From NCBI GenBank assembly GCA_949128115.1, contig OX421966.1, positions 5,518,001-5,582,000 of the forward strand: DNA of 64,000 nucleotides. Reading direction: 5' to 3'. This document shows positions 11,142-23,255 of this stretch, piece after piece. This DNA is from Anaspis maculata. Lineage: Eukaryota > Arthropoda > Insecta > Coleoptera > Scraptiidae. Within the stretch, counting starts at the first letter, position 1, and the number at the start of each line of letters is the position of its first letter. Made by a program: the position numbers and the translations under genes. The notes beneath the pieces were generated by a model, which was not told where the DNA came from, did no database searches, and was given only the letters and a program-made list of their open reading frames with translations.

Positions 11142-12182
11142 ACAGGGTGGTCCGACTTTTATGTCATTAAATTTAAGGGTCGATAGAAAATGAAAAATGA
11201 AGGGGACTTTCTCCAGAAAACGTATTTGAAAAATGCCTAATAACAGAGATACAGCCCTTCAAAGTTGGAAATAAATAATCGTTTTTTCCGCATAATTTTT
11301 GAACCGTTCAACCGTTTTGATTCAAAATGGAACCAAATGTTTACTGAAATTATCCCCTGTCGAACAATCATAACATGTTCCATAAAAAAGTTTCAGGGGC
11401 GTAGACATTAGGGGGTGTCTCTACTTTTCCTCCTCTATTTTCCACCTCCCAAGTTATTTTTGAAAACTGTTTATAGTTTTGAATTCTACGTTCAATTTAG
11501 AAGAAAAAGTCCCCCTTGCAAAATTTTGATTAGAGGCTTCGTTTAGGAGATATTTGAGTTTCAAACTTTGGAAAACATCCCGAAATCGCCACTTTCCAGA
11601 GCCCAAATTGTTTTTCCCTGAAAATTTCTCGTGTTGTGGAAAAAATGGTGGTTTATCAACTTAGAAATTCTAGAAAAGCTTTTTCAGCTGAGAAATCATG
11701 AGTTTTTTTGGATTTTAATTTTTAGACCTTTGAAAGTTGTGCTTTTGAGATGTTTTCCAAATCTTCAATCCTGAATATCTCCCAAACAAAGCCTCTAATG
11801 AAAATTTTGCAAGAGTGATTTTTCTTCTAAATTGAACGTAGAATTCAAACTTATGAACAGTTTCCAAAAATAACTAGGGGGGTGAGAAATAGGGGGGAAA
11901 AGTAGTGACACCCCGTAATGTCTACGCTCCTGAAACTTTTTTATGGAACGTGTTTGATTGTTTGACAGGGGATAATTTCAGTAAACCATTCATTCTATTT
12001 TGAATCAAATCGGTTGAACGGTTCAAAAGTTATGCGGAAAAAACGATTATTTATTTCCATATTTGAGGGCTGTATCTCTGTTATTAGGCATTTCTCAAAT
12101 ATGTTTTCTGGAGAAAGTCCCCTTCATTTTTCATTCTCTATCGATCCTTAAATTTAATGACATAAAAGTCGGACCACCCTGT
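11142..12182. mobile_element. Foldback element, 1.04 kb, ACAGGGTGG ends
   Basis: This is a palindrome with arms of about 500 bp, centre about 11662. It opens TATACAGGGTGGTCCGAC and closes with the complement. Arms share 'aaatttaaggg', 'ctgtatctctgttattagg', 'ttatgcggaaaaaacg' and 'aacggttca'. TATA at both edges would fit insertion at TA. It is non-coding. Confidence 0.85.
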
Positions 12183-12219
12183 ATAGGTACCTACCCATAC
12201 CTATCTCACGGGTACTTAC

Positions 12220-12970
12220 GGAAAAATCTATTCCCTCATCAATAAATTCGACTTTGCCAAAAACAGAGTGCCGCCAACCGATATCCAGCTACAAGTTCGC
12301 AATGTTCGTATCATCCAACTTTCGCGAACAGGCGGTCATTTTTTTTGTACAGCAAGATTTTTGAATTTTTCGTATGTGCTTGTACCTACGTGCACGCTAC
12401 GAGCATTATATACCTCCCTGTCTCACAGATACTTATGGAAACCTATATCCTCATCAATTAATTCGAATTTGCCCAAAAATAGAGTGCCGCCAATCGATAT
12501 CGTGCTGCACGTTTGCAATGTTCGTATCATCCAAATTCCGCGGGTAGGTGGTCATTTTTAATGTAAAACGGGGAGTTTTTAATTTTTTGTACGTGCTTAT
12601 ACGTGCACGCTACGGGCATTATCTCATAATGTGGTATAAGAAATGTTGTTGCAAAAGGCAAGACACAAAGTCCAGTTTCCCCATTACAGGCATACGTGTC
12701 TGACACTCTAAATGGAGTACTGAAATGACAGACTTGGAGACAGATGTCGCGATTCATTGCAGAAACGCTGGCCAATGGTATTCAAAAATTACGGCGATTA
12801 TGCACGACCACCGGCGATTATGGTTACTCCTAGTTAACTAGTTAATGATCATTAAGGTCCTAAATGACGTTCTAAATTATCATTAAGTAAATGACGACGT
12901 GACACACTAGTAATTTATATCGTAATTCACGGTCAAAGATCATTAAAATTTCTAGTCTGTCAAGGATATT
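12220..12970. repeat. Direct repeat Y (second copy of 9115-9895)
   Basis: It has the same order as repeat X: two ~220-240-bp units starting 'catcaataaattcgactttgcc', then 'ttcattgcagaaacgctggcc' and GATCATTAAG motifs. It lies 38 bp after foldback 11142-12182. Confidence 0.75.
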
Positions 12971-13643
12971 AACTCAATTCTTTTTCACTCCTTTACAATT
13001 AGGTTGGAATTTAGGAGCGACAACAAAATGGTCTAAAACGCATTCAGACTGCACCAAACCGGAAAAGATTTTTGTATCAAATTTGTTTGGTGTATTTTAT
13101 TTACAATTACTGCAAAGCATCCCTCGATTCGGTAAGAATTACGCCCGATTACGCTTTGTTTACAAGTCGACTATCTGTCACTTCGATCCAATCCCGTTCA
13201 CATCGGCTAAAATACGATCAAGCCGGACAAAGCACCGGATCGACTTGAACTGCCCCATCCGATTGAAATCTCAATCCTGACCGTTATATCGGCGATTCCA
13301 AGCGGATCGACCCGATCGGATAGTTTCGATCAGAACCAAAGCTGCGATAGAAACGCAGTCCATGTGAGTTTTCTCGTCTACTCTAGTAGGCGAGAACCAT
13401 TCTCACATGGTTTTAGGCAACTCTCGCTACATCAATGTATCGCGGATTGCATAAAACTCCCAGGGACTTTTCTCACACGATTCAAGAATAGCGGCCCTTG
13501 GTGCCCGATTCTGTTTACTATCGACTATCGAGTCGACAGTCGACACACTTTTCGCCAGTGGCGTGCAGAATTTCATCATTTCCATTTCGATTACCCTGAC
13601 CCTTCGAGTTACTTTTGTTTTATTGGCGGCACTTTTGATATAT
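12971..13643. other. Unassigned sequence with many GATCGG/CCGATC-like motifs
   Basis: From 13100 to 13340 short 'cgatcc/gatcgg' motifs recur (e.g. 13185, 13244, 13304). No coding signal is recognised. Confidence 0.4.
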
Positions 13644-14025
13644 TATTCGCCCCGTGCACGACGCCAGCGCCACCTAGCGTACGCAACTTTGTAGGCGCGA
13701 AACGTCACTCATGTCATAAATTACAGATCGCTGAACTGTCGTAAATGACAGTTGGCTGGCCTGTACTGTCATTATTTTGTGGTTAAGTGCTTTGTCAACA
13801 TAGACTTTGTCAAATTGTCAATCAACCACATGGCATCTGTTGTGACCCATGGTTGTCATTAATTTCAATTATTTCCACTGTCAAATTGACATCAATGACA
13901 TCAAACATCAGAAAATTGACAGCCCAATCACGCAGCGCCGAGCCATCAATGTTGCTCTTCTTGTCCACATAAAGCGCTGTGATCGGTTTCGTTACCCCCA
14001 CTCCGTACTTCGCACGGGGCGAATA
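13644..14025. mobile_element. MITE-like element, TATTCGCCCCGTGC termini
   Basis: It is 382 bp bounded by a 14-bp perfect terminal inverted repeat (13644-13657 and 14012-14025). A 68-codon minus frame inside is unrecognised. I see no clear target duplication. Confidence 0.55.
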
Positions 14026-14430
14026 CACTGACGGGCAAAATTAACGCACCACCCAAAATTTTGACCCTATAGTTTGAAGTAAATTTTTTCCCCGAACTAC
14101 CAATATCACATTTCGATCATCTTTCCACCAGGTTGTAGCTTCATTCTTTAAGAATAGTTGGTTCTTCTAGAATGTTATTGACTTGCTCGTGTTTGAAAAT
14201 TATACAGTTTTGGCTGTATACTGGGTGTTACAATGAAGGAGTTCTTTTCTCGAAAATTTGGAACACCCTGTAAAGACCACCAGCGTGAACAGCAAAATAT
14301 GCTGGGTGACAAATTGAAGCTCCAGCATTTCTCAACCAAACCGCGTTTGTTTCACTTCAGTACCTTTTTTTTTCTGGGAGATACACAGTGTTGTTGCACA
14401 CCATGTTATTACCGGCTTTGGGTTAGTAGG

Positions 14431-14758
14431 CCAGTCAAATGAGGAAAGCTATAGGGAAAAACTGTTGGAGTTTTGGAAATTTGACAGTAATGTCCGGTAA
14501 GGTGTACTGATGAACATCTTACCGGACATCTCGTCTCATCTTACTAAAAGTCCCCAACTCTACCTATTGAGCTCGAGCCGCCATCTTGGAAAAATGGTCC
14601 TTCGATCCAGTTCATTACCATTTTTCCAGGATGGCGGCTCGAGCAACAGGTAGAGGCGGGGACTTTCAGTATGTTTATCAGTATATTTTAGCGAACATCC
14701 CTGTGGAATTTCTGAAACTCCGACAGTTACTTCCCTCTACTTTTTCCTATTTGACTGG
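14431..14758. mobile_element. Small foldback (328 bp), centred on a CTCGAG hairpin
   Basis: The ends are CCAGTCAAAT and ATTTGACTGG. An inner hairpin (14574-14641) has arms reading ctcgagccgccatc, and a secondary hairpin lies at 14492-14527 (gtccggtaag...cttaccggac). It is non-coding. Confidence 0.75.
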
Positions 14759-15257
14759 TTAAAATTTGTAAAGTCAAGTTTGAGGACTAATAACTTTCAA
14801 ATAAATCAAATAATCTTGTTCTTTTTTTCAGTAATGTAAAGGCCGTATTTTTGGCATCAGGTATGCTCCACTACTTTAATTTTGTATCGTTACTTTTTGT
14901 TATACAGGGTGGAATTCAACATTTTGATTGATTCTTTTGTACTATTTTGGATAAGGCACATCCATATGGGGCTCATATACAGTTGGATAACCTTTGGGCC
15001 TCCTGTATATCATTTGCTGATGTCTTTTGTTCCGAAATGTTTCTTTCAGAAGTTTCGTTGTACCATTCCATTGGAGTTTGCTTATTTGTTCTTGGGCGTA
15101 CAGATACGTGAGCTGTATCTATCTGTCCAACAAGTCCGGAAGAAACATTTGAGTTATCTGAACTTCACCAGTGATGATAGCAAGATAAATGGCAAGGACT
15201 GATTCTGATAATCTTGAATAATTCATCTCGAATAAGCGCGCAAATTTTCATCTAATT

Positions 15258-15263
15258 TTTATT
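15258..15263 (-). terminator. Trm1 polyadenylation signal AATAAA
   Basis: AATAAA on the minus strand lies 76 nt downstream of the predicted Trm1 stop codon at 15339. Confidence 0.6.
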
Positions 15264-15338
15264 GATCTATTTAAATCTACCTCCGCGGTTTAAATAAGTC
15301 TTAGATATTCATTTTTAAAATATAAAATAATTATGTAT

Positions 15339-15438
15339 TTAGTCACTCAGTTTCTGTGGTTCACCTTCAGGCTCTTCAGTTTCACGTTTCCTCTTGCCCT
15401 GATTTCGTGTCCTCTTCTTTAGTTTATCTTCGCCGACC
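15339..15438 (-). CDS. Trm1: tRNA (guanine26-N2)-dimethyltransferase, terminal exon 6 (predicted)
   Basis: After a good acceptor (ttaaatgttacag) the exon reads one base, then 32 codons (VGEDKLKKRTRNQGKRKR, then an acidic ETEEPEGEP stretch, ending KLSD) and TAA. Exon 5 ends with two spare bases (AT), so the phase fits and the joint codon is ATG. A lysine/arginine-rich C-terminus right after the NWGPG block is usual in metazoan TRMT1. The CCCH finger seen at the very end of human TRMT1 is absent, so the protein is short (490 residues). The exon is 6.3 kb from exon 5; belonging to this gene is inferred from phase, strand, composition and the AATAAA downstream. Confidence 0.72.
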
Positions 15439-15539
15439 CTGTAACATTTAAAAAATATTTTAGTTATTGTGTGAACTTGGAGCATTCAAAGTTCAATTCA
15501 GAAATTCATTCTTGGGACTCAGAATGTTCAGAAGTCCAA

Positions 15540-18160
15540 ATCTAAGATACACTCAAAATAATTTCCGGAATGAAGTTGAAAGTGCCAAGATTGAGTTCTG
15601 AATTTCGAGGTTCAAATCTGAACTTCAAGTTTGAGAGGCAATTTTCAGGTTGAAATATGAATTCCGGGACGAATTCAAAATTTCCGAGTTCATGTCTTTA
15701 TGTTGCTGAGATAATATATATTAATCAAAAAACCTTTCTACCGTGAAGGCTGAGATAATAAATTTCACAATTCCCGCCTCCCGGGATAAAGTCGAAAATT
15801 TCCCGTTATACGTCTACACTATTGAGTTCAGGTCGGAATTCCGAGGAAAAGTTTGAATTTGCCGTGTAAAGTGAACATTTCCAAGTTCAACTTCGGAGAA
15901 CGCACAAAAAGATGAGAATTCTGAGTTCCAGATCTGAACTTTCGATTTGAAGTCTTGAGTTTTTGAGTTTGAAAAGTGTGAATTCGAGAAATAAGGTCGG
16001 AAATTCCGGGTGGGAGTCTGAATTCAGAAATAATCACGGGATGGAGTCTGAAATCAGACACGAAGTTTGAAGGAAAGAAAGTCCCATTTTCCGACTATCA
16101 AGCTTTTCGAAATTGAGTCTGAATTCATGGATGAAGTCATAATAATTTCCGAGACAAACTCATTCGTTCCGAGATATATTTTCTGAGAGTTAAATACCGT
16201 TAAATCACCATGGCAACGGCGTATCAACCAATCAAATCGCTGTATTAGGCAAGTTACGTCATCTGTGTGAGTCTGACATTTAGAGATAAATGAAGTCAAA
16301 ATTGTTGTGAAAACTATGAGTTTCTTGAGATAAAGTAGGAATTTTCGAGATAATATACATGAAATTTTTATAATACTCCGCCATTCCGAGAAAATAGTTC
16401 TGGGAAAGACAGTTTCAGGAATATTAGTCTGAATGTTCGCATTCAAGTCGAAATTTCGAAATAAAGTCTAAAATTCCGGAATAAAGTCAAATTCTGGAAT
16501 AAAGTCTGTAACTCCAAAAAAAGTCCGAATTACAAAGGTAATGAGCTCAGAATCTCCAAGATGAGTCTAAAATTACAATTTCAACTTCCGATTTGAAGTC
16601 TTGATCGAGTTTTTAAGTTCAAATGTGAATTCCGGAAATAAAGTCGGGAATTCCAAGGTTGAGTCTGAATTCAGAGATGAAGTTTGAATTCGCCAGCCAA
16701 AGTGTGAGCTTCCCAGTTCAAGTCTGAATTTAGAGAATAAAGTCTTATTTTCGGAGTTCCAAGCTTTTTGAGTCCAAGTCTGAATTCCTAAATTAAGTCA
16801 TATTGTCCAAGACAAACTAATACTCCCCAAGATAATTTCTGAAAATTGAACATCGCTGTATCACCATGGCAACGGCGTTTTAACAAGGGACATTAACCAA
16901 TCAAACTGCTGTATTCGGCAAATTAAGCTGTCCGTATGAGTCGCTAGTTGATCAAGAGTCAAGTTCAGTCTGGATTTCCGAATTCTAATTTTTATGTACG
17001 ACATAAAACGTGAATTTACAGGTTTGACTTAATTTTCAAGTTTGAGTTAGAATTTCTGAGTTGAAGTCTGAATTCGCGAGATAAGTCTGAATTTACGAGG
17101 ATTGAGGTCTTTCAGTTGAAATCTGAATTCCTAGATAAACTCAAGAGTATCCAAGATGAATTCCCAGGTAAACTAAGATTATCCAAGATAACGTCTGAAA
17201 CCGCGAATCTCTTGGATAGATGAAGTCGGAAATTTCAAAGTCAAAATCTGAACAGCAGGGCCCGTATTTTTGAAACCGGCGAGATGAATCCACATGAGAT
17301 TACTATGGCAACCGTGTGTTTCCGCTCTTGCGATTGGCTGGCGCCATAGTAACTGCACCATTTTCTCACGAGAAATGAATTCACACACGTTTAAAAAAGG
17401 CTGGCTCAGTAACGGTGAGAATTTATGAAGTCTGAATTCCAAAATAGCCAGTTTTTGAAATATTAGTCTCAATTTCCTCATTCAAATTGAAACTCAGAAA
17501 TAGTCAAAAATTTCCAAACAAAGTCAAGTTCTGGAATCAAGACTAAAATTCCAGAATGAAGTCTGAATCTCCAAAAAAAAGTCCGAATTATCAAGTCAAT
17601 AAGCTTAGAATCTACAAGATAAGTCTGAAATTCCAATTTCATTTACCGATTTGAAGTCTCGAGTTTTCAAGTGTGAGTTTTGGAAATGAAGTAGGAAATT
17701 CCAAGGTTGAGTCTGAATTCAAAAATAATTTCGTGATTCAGAGACTTTAGTTCGAATTTCGACTAAATTCAGGAAAAAGTCTCATTTTCAGACTCCCAAG
17801 CTTTTTCAGTTCAAGTCTGAGTTAATAAATGAAGTCATAATTCCCGAGATAAACTAATACTTCCTGAGATAATGTCTGAGAGCTAAATATCGTTGAATCA
17901 ACATGGCAACGGCGTATAACAAAGCCCATCAACCAATCAAACTGCTGTATCCGGCAAGTTACGTGATAAACTCAGAAGTTTCGTGAAAAATCAGAATTTC
18001 CTGAGATACAGTATGAATTTCCTGAGATGAAGTATGAATTTCCCAAGTAATGAACGAAATAAAGTTGGAAATTCTCAGTTCTAAGTTTGTGTTTCCGGCA
18101 TGCAGTGTGAATTTCTTTGAGAAGAAGAATTTAGAATTTCTCAATAAAGTAAGAGTAGGA
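15540..18160. repeat. Degenerate minisatellite ('aagtctgaatttcc') with embedded ~60-bp blocks
   Basis: Loosely repeated units 'gagttcaagtctgaattccgagataaagtc' fill 2.6 kb, kin to 1-1110. Within it a separate block recurs at about 16195, 16853, 17290 and 17885: CCATGGCAACGGCG (or close) followed by a CCAAT box (third copy inverted), ending in the outer copies with 'gctgtat..ggcaa'. A fifth, weaker copy is at 19575. No gene is recognised. It is in Trm1 intron 5. Confidence 0.75.
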
Positions 18161-18513
18161 AGTACTCACTACTCAGTGATTTACATTCCATTCTTTTTAA
18201 TACTACCGCGCTTGGCCATTATTTTTTTCAGTGACCGCCGCTTCCCTGGCAGGGTCAGCGAGAAGGCACCAACCATGGTAGAGACGATATCTCTGCTGAC
18301 CACAGCAACTTCTACTGCAGGGGGCTCACGCTTCCCTACTTTCGCTGCAGAGCTTCGGAAATTTCCACTTGCGGGAGTATCGCGGCAAAATGACGGTGAC
18401 AGCTGTGACATTATACATGGCACATCTATCAAGGCGTCAAAATCTAGTTAGCATCGTACCATTCATGCCGACACAACACTTTTTTTCATAGCTTGCTGAA
18501 AGAATTATTTCAG

Positions 18514-18702
18514 GTTTCCGAAACGATCAAAGTGGAGTGGCTCCAGGCCATCAGTAGGGATCAACAAACATTTATTCAGCAGCGTAACAATGAGAGCGTG
18601 TTTGTTCAGATCATTTCTTGATGAAGCCTTCGAGCGAATTGGATTGCTCAAGAAACTGAAACCCAATGTAATTCCTTCACTTGATTTGCCTACCCTGAGA
18701 CC
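18514..18702 (+). pseudogene. THAP-domain relic
   Basis: Reading across frames gives FPK, then VEWLQAISRDQ, VCSDHF, and DEAFERIGLLKKLKPNVIPSL. This matches the second half of a THAP zinc finger (H-x-FP, WLQAI, C-x-x-H, the DxxFE segment and the closing NAIPS-like motif). Two or more single-base shifts separate the pieces. An acceptor-like ttatttcag precedes it at 18513. THAP domains bind DNA and occur in P-element transposases and host regulators; nothing shows which this was. A short 'caagctatg' repeat follows, with AATAAA near 18863. Confidence 0.6.
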
Positions 18703-18879
18703 ACGGTATACCTGAGACCCATTCCAGTAGCTTCAGAAAGCAGTCAAGCTATCCAGGAAGCTCCAACAACCACAAGCCAAGTTATGCCGGAATCATGACC
18801 AGATCAAGCTATGCCGAAAGCATCAACAAGCCAAGCTATGTCGGAATTATTATTAGGCACAAATAAACAATTATGTTAT

Positions 18880-21527
18880 ACTTCAATAATTGTTTTCATT
18901 TTATTTTTGTGATATAAATCAGGTTCGTGTTTGTGTTGTTTTGTAGCGTTTTAAAATCACTAGAACCGATCCAGTTCGGCTCTAAAATCAGGGGATCCGA
19001 TAGGTTCTCGAAAATCCTTGCCCAATCAGTGATAGCGATTTTCGAGCTGAACTGGCTCCGTTCTGGCCAGTCGAAGACGCCATTAGTTTTTTGCTTGAGT
19101 TTCTATGTTTTGTCTTCGAAACAATTCATCAAATACCTTACGTTTCCAACATGTATGTAGTTAACTATTCCGAAATAAAATGAGTTGCAATTTGTAATGA
19201 ACAACATTAATGAAATCATAACCACTAACCAATAATTAAAAAATGAATAATAGGAAGATTCAAGAACCAAGAATCATTCTACGAAACAAAAGTACAAGCA
19301 TCTTAGCTTTCTCCCTATAGGACTCGTCCAGTTCCAGGTAATTATTATTTCACAATTAATATTTGAAACAAATGTAAACACCAATGCACAAAAGACGGCG
19401 GTTTATATTTTGAATCCGATTGGTTGCCCGTCAGCCAATAACATTTTAGCACAGTATGGCGGCCAGCTGGGTTTGGACAACACGCATGTGTTGTATTAGC
19501 TATCCAGCTCTATATTCAGAAATCCGTGCTGATGGCTCAAAAATCATGTTGGAGCTCGGACCGTCGTAAGTGAGGATAACCATGACAACGGCGTATAACG
19601 CGGCCCAGTGATCAATCATGTGGTGGCCGACAGAAATAATATTGGTTAAATTGTCACACCTCGCTTAATTGTAACGAATCGAGCATCAGTGCGAGAAGAA
19701 TCAATAATTGGCATCAGGACGGCGCCGACGGCGCAATTAATATAATTCTCGACGCCGAGTGAGGCAGCGAAATTTCCTAGAATTTTTTTTATCTCTCATA
19801 AGCAAACAGAAATCAATAAAGCACTTCTTCAGCGAGAGGCTGGAAGAAAGCGGGGCAAGACGCTGGCGGTATCACAGAAATAATAAACGCCTTATTATTA
19901 TAGCGAATGTCTTTCAAAACTGTTTCCCTTCTCGCCCTTTTCTCTTATCAAGTTTTGCCACTTGTGTAAACAGCCCTGTCTTCGTAAAAAACCTTGAAAC
20001 GCTACCTTCCCCTCGCCCCTCGCATCAAAAGACCCGGGTTAAAACAACTGCATCAACAAAAACTCTGTTTCATGGAAAATTCTGAATGGGCTACTTGCCC
20101 ACATTTTTTTTATTGGCTTAATCGAAAGTATGGGCAAAAATATTGTACCCGTATTTTTTCTTTTTCCTAAATTCCCAAAATTGCGGCCGTAGTGTCTGTT
20201 TTAAAAATATATTTGTGACGTCACAAATATACTAAAAACTAAACAAACAGCACTGTTGGGTTGAAAACTCAAAAAACAGTTAGAGTGGCTTAACAATATT
20301 TGAAAAATACAGACAGAAAAATTTCACTGAAGATTCCCGACTTTTACCAACCTTTTGAAAAAAAAAATCGAAAAAAAAATCTTTTTAATTAATGGATATA
20401 TTTTCCGGAAATTTTCAGGAAATACTATTCATTACTCTTGTTGATGATTGAAAGTGTTTCCAGTCAAATCTGTTTCATTGGCAAGTACCCCATTGCGCCA
20501 TATCAAGCCACCCTCTGACGTCAATCTCCCTGCCTATGAAAAGGGATCGTCTTCAAGGATAATTTTAATAAAGTCTGAACATCTATCCAGTGAACAACCC
20601 TCTGCTAAAATCAAAAACAGTATAATAATAATAATCTACATCACAAGTGTGATGTACCTAGTACGTTTGTCAAAAGTTGGTGCTTTCTGTTTAAATACCA
20701 TGGGGTATGTAAAGGCTGTTTTTTCTCATTACGATGTGCTTTAGATTTTATCTATGTAATTATTGCGAATCACAGATGTAAGTGTGTTCGTATTATAGGA
20801 ACGTTTAAACAATTATGTGCTATCGAAATTGTGCTCTCATTTTAGATAGTTACGAGTTCACTTAGATATTACACACTTAGGTATTGGGTTTGTTTAAATA
20901 ATGGCAACAGCAAATAGATTGTTTGAACAATTAGGTATTGAGTCACTTCATTCATTATTGAATTATTTTACAGTTTACAGTCTACAGTATACAGTTTACA
21001 GTACTGCAACCATATTTGAGTTGTGCAGTCTAGTTGTTCGTTGACTTATGTTTCCATTTCAAATGTATGCATGTAAATCATTCATTTTTGATAAAGTGCT
21101 GAATTTTGTAGACTCTTGCTTGCACTTCAGGTACCACTTTAAATGGAAGTCAATTAGAGACACATAGCTGAAAAGTACATAGATTATGCAGCTCGACAAA
21201 TTAATACGGGAGAAGACGCGATTGTTAATTCGATGATGCAACCATAGGTAAGCGATACAGTGTCACATAGGTAAGTCATATAAGTTTCAGAGGTATTTGG
21301 GAGAAAACCCGTTCCCGCGCCAAAGTTTAAATAAAGCTAAATTGGAAGTTGAAGCCCAATAAAAATAATTCTTCAGCTGGTGTCAGAAAACTGAAGAGGT
21401 TAACTCTTCTTGATGCCAATCAAATGTCCCAGGTGTTATCCTGGCCGCCTGGCACGACAATCAGATTTGAGTTGGTAAAAAGCCCCGTCGTAAAAATTTC
21501 AAAACCGTAAAATGAGCTTATATCTCA
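18880..21527. other. Trm1 intron 5 sequence without recognised genes
   Basis: Contents include a weak X-box/CCAAT-type block near 19575, AT-rich DNA, a CAGTTTACAGT microsatellite at about 20972-21004, and TGGTGTCAGAA at about 21379, which resembles the primer-binding site of gypsy-type LTR elements. The 108-codon plus frame at 19759-20085 has no domain. Confidence 0.4.
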
Positions 21528-21742
21528 ATATCTCATACACTTTCTATTTTCAGTAGAATGACTTTTAGGAGCAAAAATAAAGTGACAATCTGGGGAGCTA
21601 CGGCTACGGCTGATGGCACCTGCAAAGGTTTAGGGCGAAACTATCAGCGGCCATCGGCCGTATTCTCCCAGCGCTCCAGCTTGTCACTTTATTTTTGCTC
21701 TAAAAAGTCGTTATACTGAAAATAGAAAGTGTATGGGATATA
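21528..21742. mobile_element. MITE family M4, copy 1
   Basis: This 215-bp inverted-repeat element has ends near TATCTCATACACTTTCTATT and complement, with the inner block 'agcaaaaataaagtgacaa' on both arms. Sister copies are at 53435-53650 and 63711-63916. This one begins only about 22 nt inside the Trm1 intron downstream of exon 5. Confidence 0.8.
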
Positions 21743-21765
21743 GCTGCAGAAGCTCCAGAACTTAC

Positions 21766-22283
21766 ATCGCCATGGCTCTGGTGCCGGGTCCCCAGTTGGG
21801 CGCCGGGTTCTGCTGGAACCTCAGGTAGCCCAGCTTCTTCGACGCCGGCTCCGCCGCCTCGTGCATGTCGAAGCAGACCTGCGTCTGCGATTTTTTCGCC
21901 AGGATCGTCGTCGCCGGGCTAGTCTCGCTCAGCCGCTTCTGGCTGACCGGATGCGCGTCCTGCCAGCTGCGCATCACGTCCCACAGCAGCGTCGCGGGGG
22001 CGTCCGTTTTAATGGACGTCTTGTTCATGTGCGTGTAGGAGACCCGGTGGCCGGCGTTCAGGATGGCCGAGCGTATCGTCGACATTTTCGGCGTCTCGAC
22101 GTGCAACGTGCCGCTCAGCTGTTCCAGGGTGTAGTAGAGGGGCGCGTCGGGCAGCTCCTCGCCGATCATCGTCAGGACGCCCTGGATGCGCTTGAATGTG
22201 CCCAGCGTCGGCGAGACGCCGTCCAGCAGGCGCCGCACGAACTGCTGGCTGTGCAGCGGCGCCGCCCAGATGGGACCGCCGAT
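21766..22283 (-). CDS. Trm1: tRNA (guanine26-N2)-dimethyltransferase, exon 5
   Basis: The 518-nt exon starts in phase 0 after tttcag with IGGPIWAAPLHSQQFV and runs through EELPDAPLYYTLEQL, KTDAPATLLWDVMRSW and KRLSETSPATTIL to RFQQNPAPNWGPGTR. All are hallmark blocks of the TRMT1 C-terminal domain, which wraps the tRNA (residues about 286-457). The donor gcgat|gtaagt leaves two bases. Antisense frames across it are shadows. Homology to TRMT1 is unmistakable. Confidence 0.96.
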
Positions 22284-22789
22284 CTGAAACCGAAAAGCAA
22301 AAGCCGAATGAGAATTAATTCGATTTAGATGCTTAAATTCGAGATTTGATTCCAAATCAGCAGGTTCCGGATTCGATTCTTCGCAGAAGCAGCTTTTCAG
22401 ATCTTTGAAAAAGCTTTTCAAAACATTTTCATTGAACCAGCAATAACGAGTGAACCGATTGAAAAATACGCGTTCCAGTCTCGCAGATCAATTTTCGACC
22501 AATTATTCTCTGGTTGGCATTTTGGTAATAAGAACAAGAATTTCTGCACAATAATTTTTCAGGACTAAGTATAACAAATTGACCTGCTGTTTCAATTAAT
22601 AGCTACCTGTTGGCCGAGATTAGGTAGGCACAAATCGGAATCAGTTACACTGAACATAGGGTTGATGGCAGTTCTCGAGAGAAACGGATGCTGTTCATTG
22701 AAATAGTTACTTCAGTATCTGATGATGAACTACCAGTGACCAGGGTTAGAACGAGCCTAGACTCCTGGATATAATTCCAAACAGGGTGA
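22284..22789. other. Trm1 intron 4, no gene recognised
   Basis: The sequence between exon 5 and a gypsy fragment holds nothing I can identify. Confidence 0.4.
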
Positions 22790-23255
22790 CACGTGATGTA
22801 ACCTCGACAACGCTTGCATTTGAAAGAGGTGAAGTACTTTTCCATCAGTGATCTTGAGCAAGGGTACTGGCAAATACCCTTGGATCTGAAGAGTAAGCCC
22901 ATTACTGCCTTGACCGTACCGGAATGGGAGCTTTTCCAATTCAAAGTCATGCCCTTTGGCCTCCACTCGGCTTCAACTACCTTCCTCCTTGACGCCGTTC
23001 TAGAGGCGGATTTAGGGTACAGAGCTATGGCCCATCTTGCCGACATAGTTGTCTTGGGAAAGACTTTTGAAGATCATCTCTCTAACCTAGAAGAAGTTTT
23101 TCGCCGAAAAATGTAAATTCTCTTAGAAGATCACGTATTCGGGACACATTGTCTCCAAAGATAGTGTTGCGACAAATTCCGACAAGGTCACTGCACTTCA
23201 GGAGATCAGGTGTGAAAGAACTGAGAGGATTTCTGGGGGTTGCTTCATGGCACCG
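22790..23255 (+). pseudogene. Ty3/gypsy reverse-transcriptase fragment
   Basis: The frame 22814-23116 reads YFSISDLEQGYWQIPLD, then TALTVPEWELFQFKVMPFGL, and FEDHLSNLEEVFRR. This is the gypsy RT segment from the D-L-x-x-G-Y-W motif to the region after the active site. The catalytic YxDD is replaced by LADIVV, so it is inactive. Homology continues in another frame (YSGHIVSKDSVA, then ELRGFLGVAS) to about 23255. It lies on the opposite strand to Trm1, within its intron. Confidence 0.8.

Noticed and set aside
13822..14028. Minus-strand ORF as a gene
   Set aside because: It is confined to a MITE-like element and has no recognised domain.
18050..18451. 133-codon plus-strand ORF as a 5' exon of the THAP relic
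   Set aside because: It begins in minisatellite DNA and has no THAP N-terminal C-x-C motif.
21861..22328. 155-codon plus-strand ORF
   Set aside because: Antisense shadow of Trm1 exon 5.
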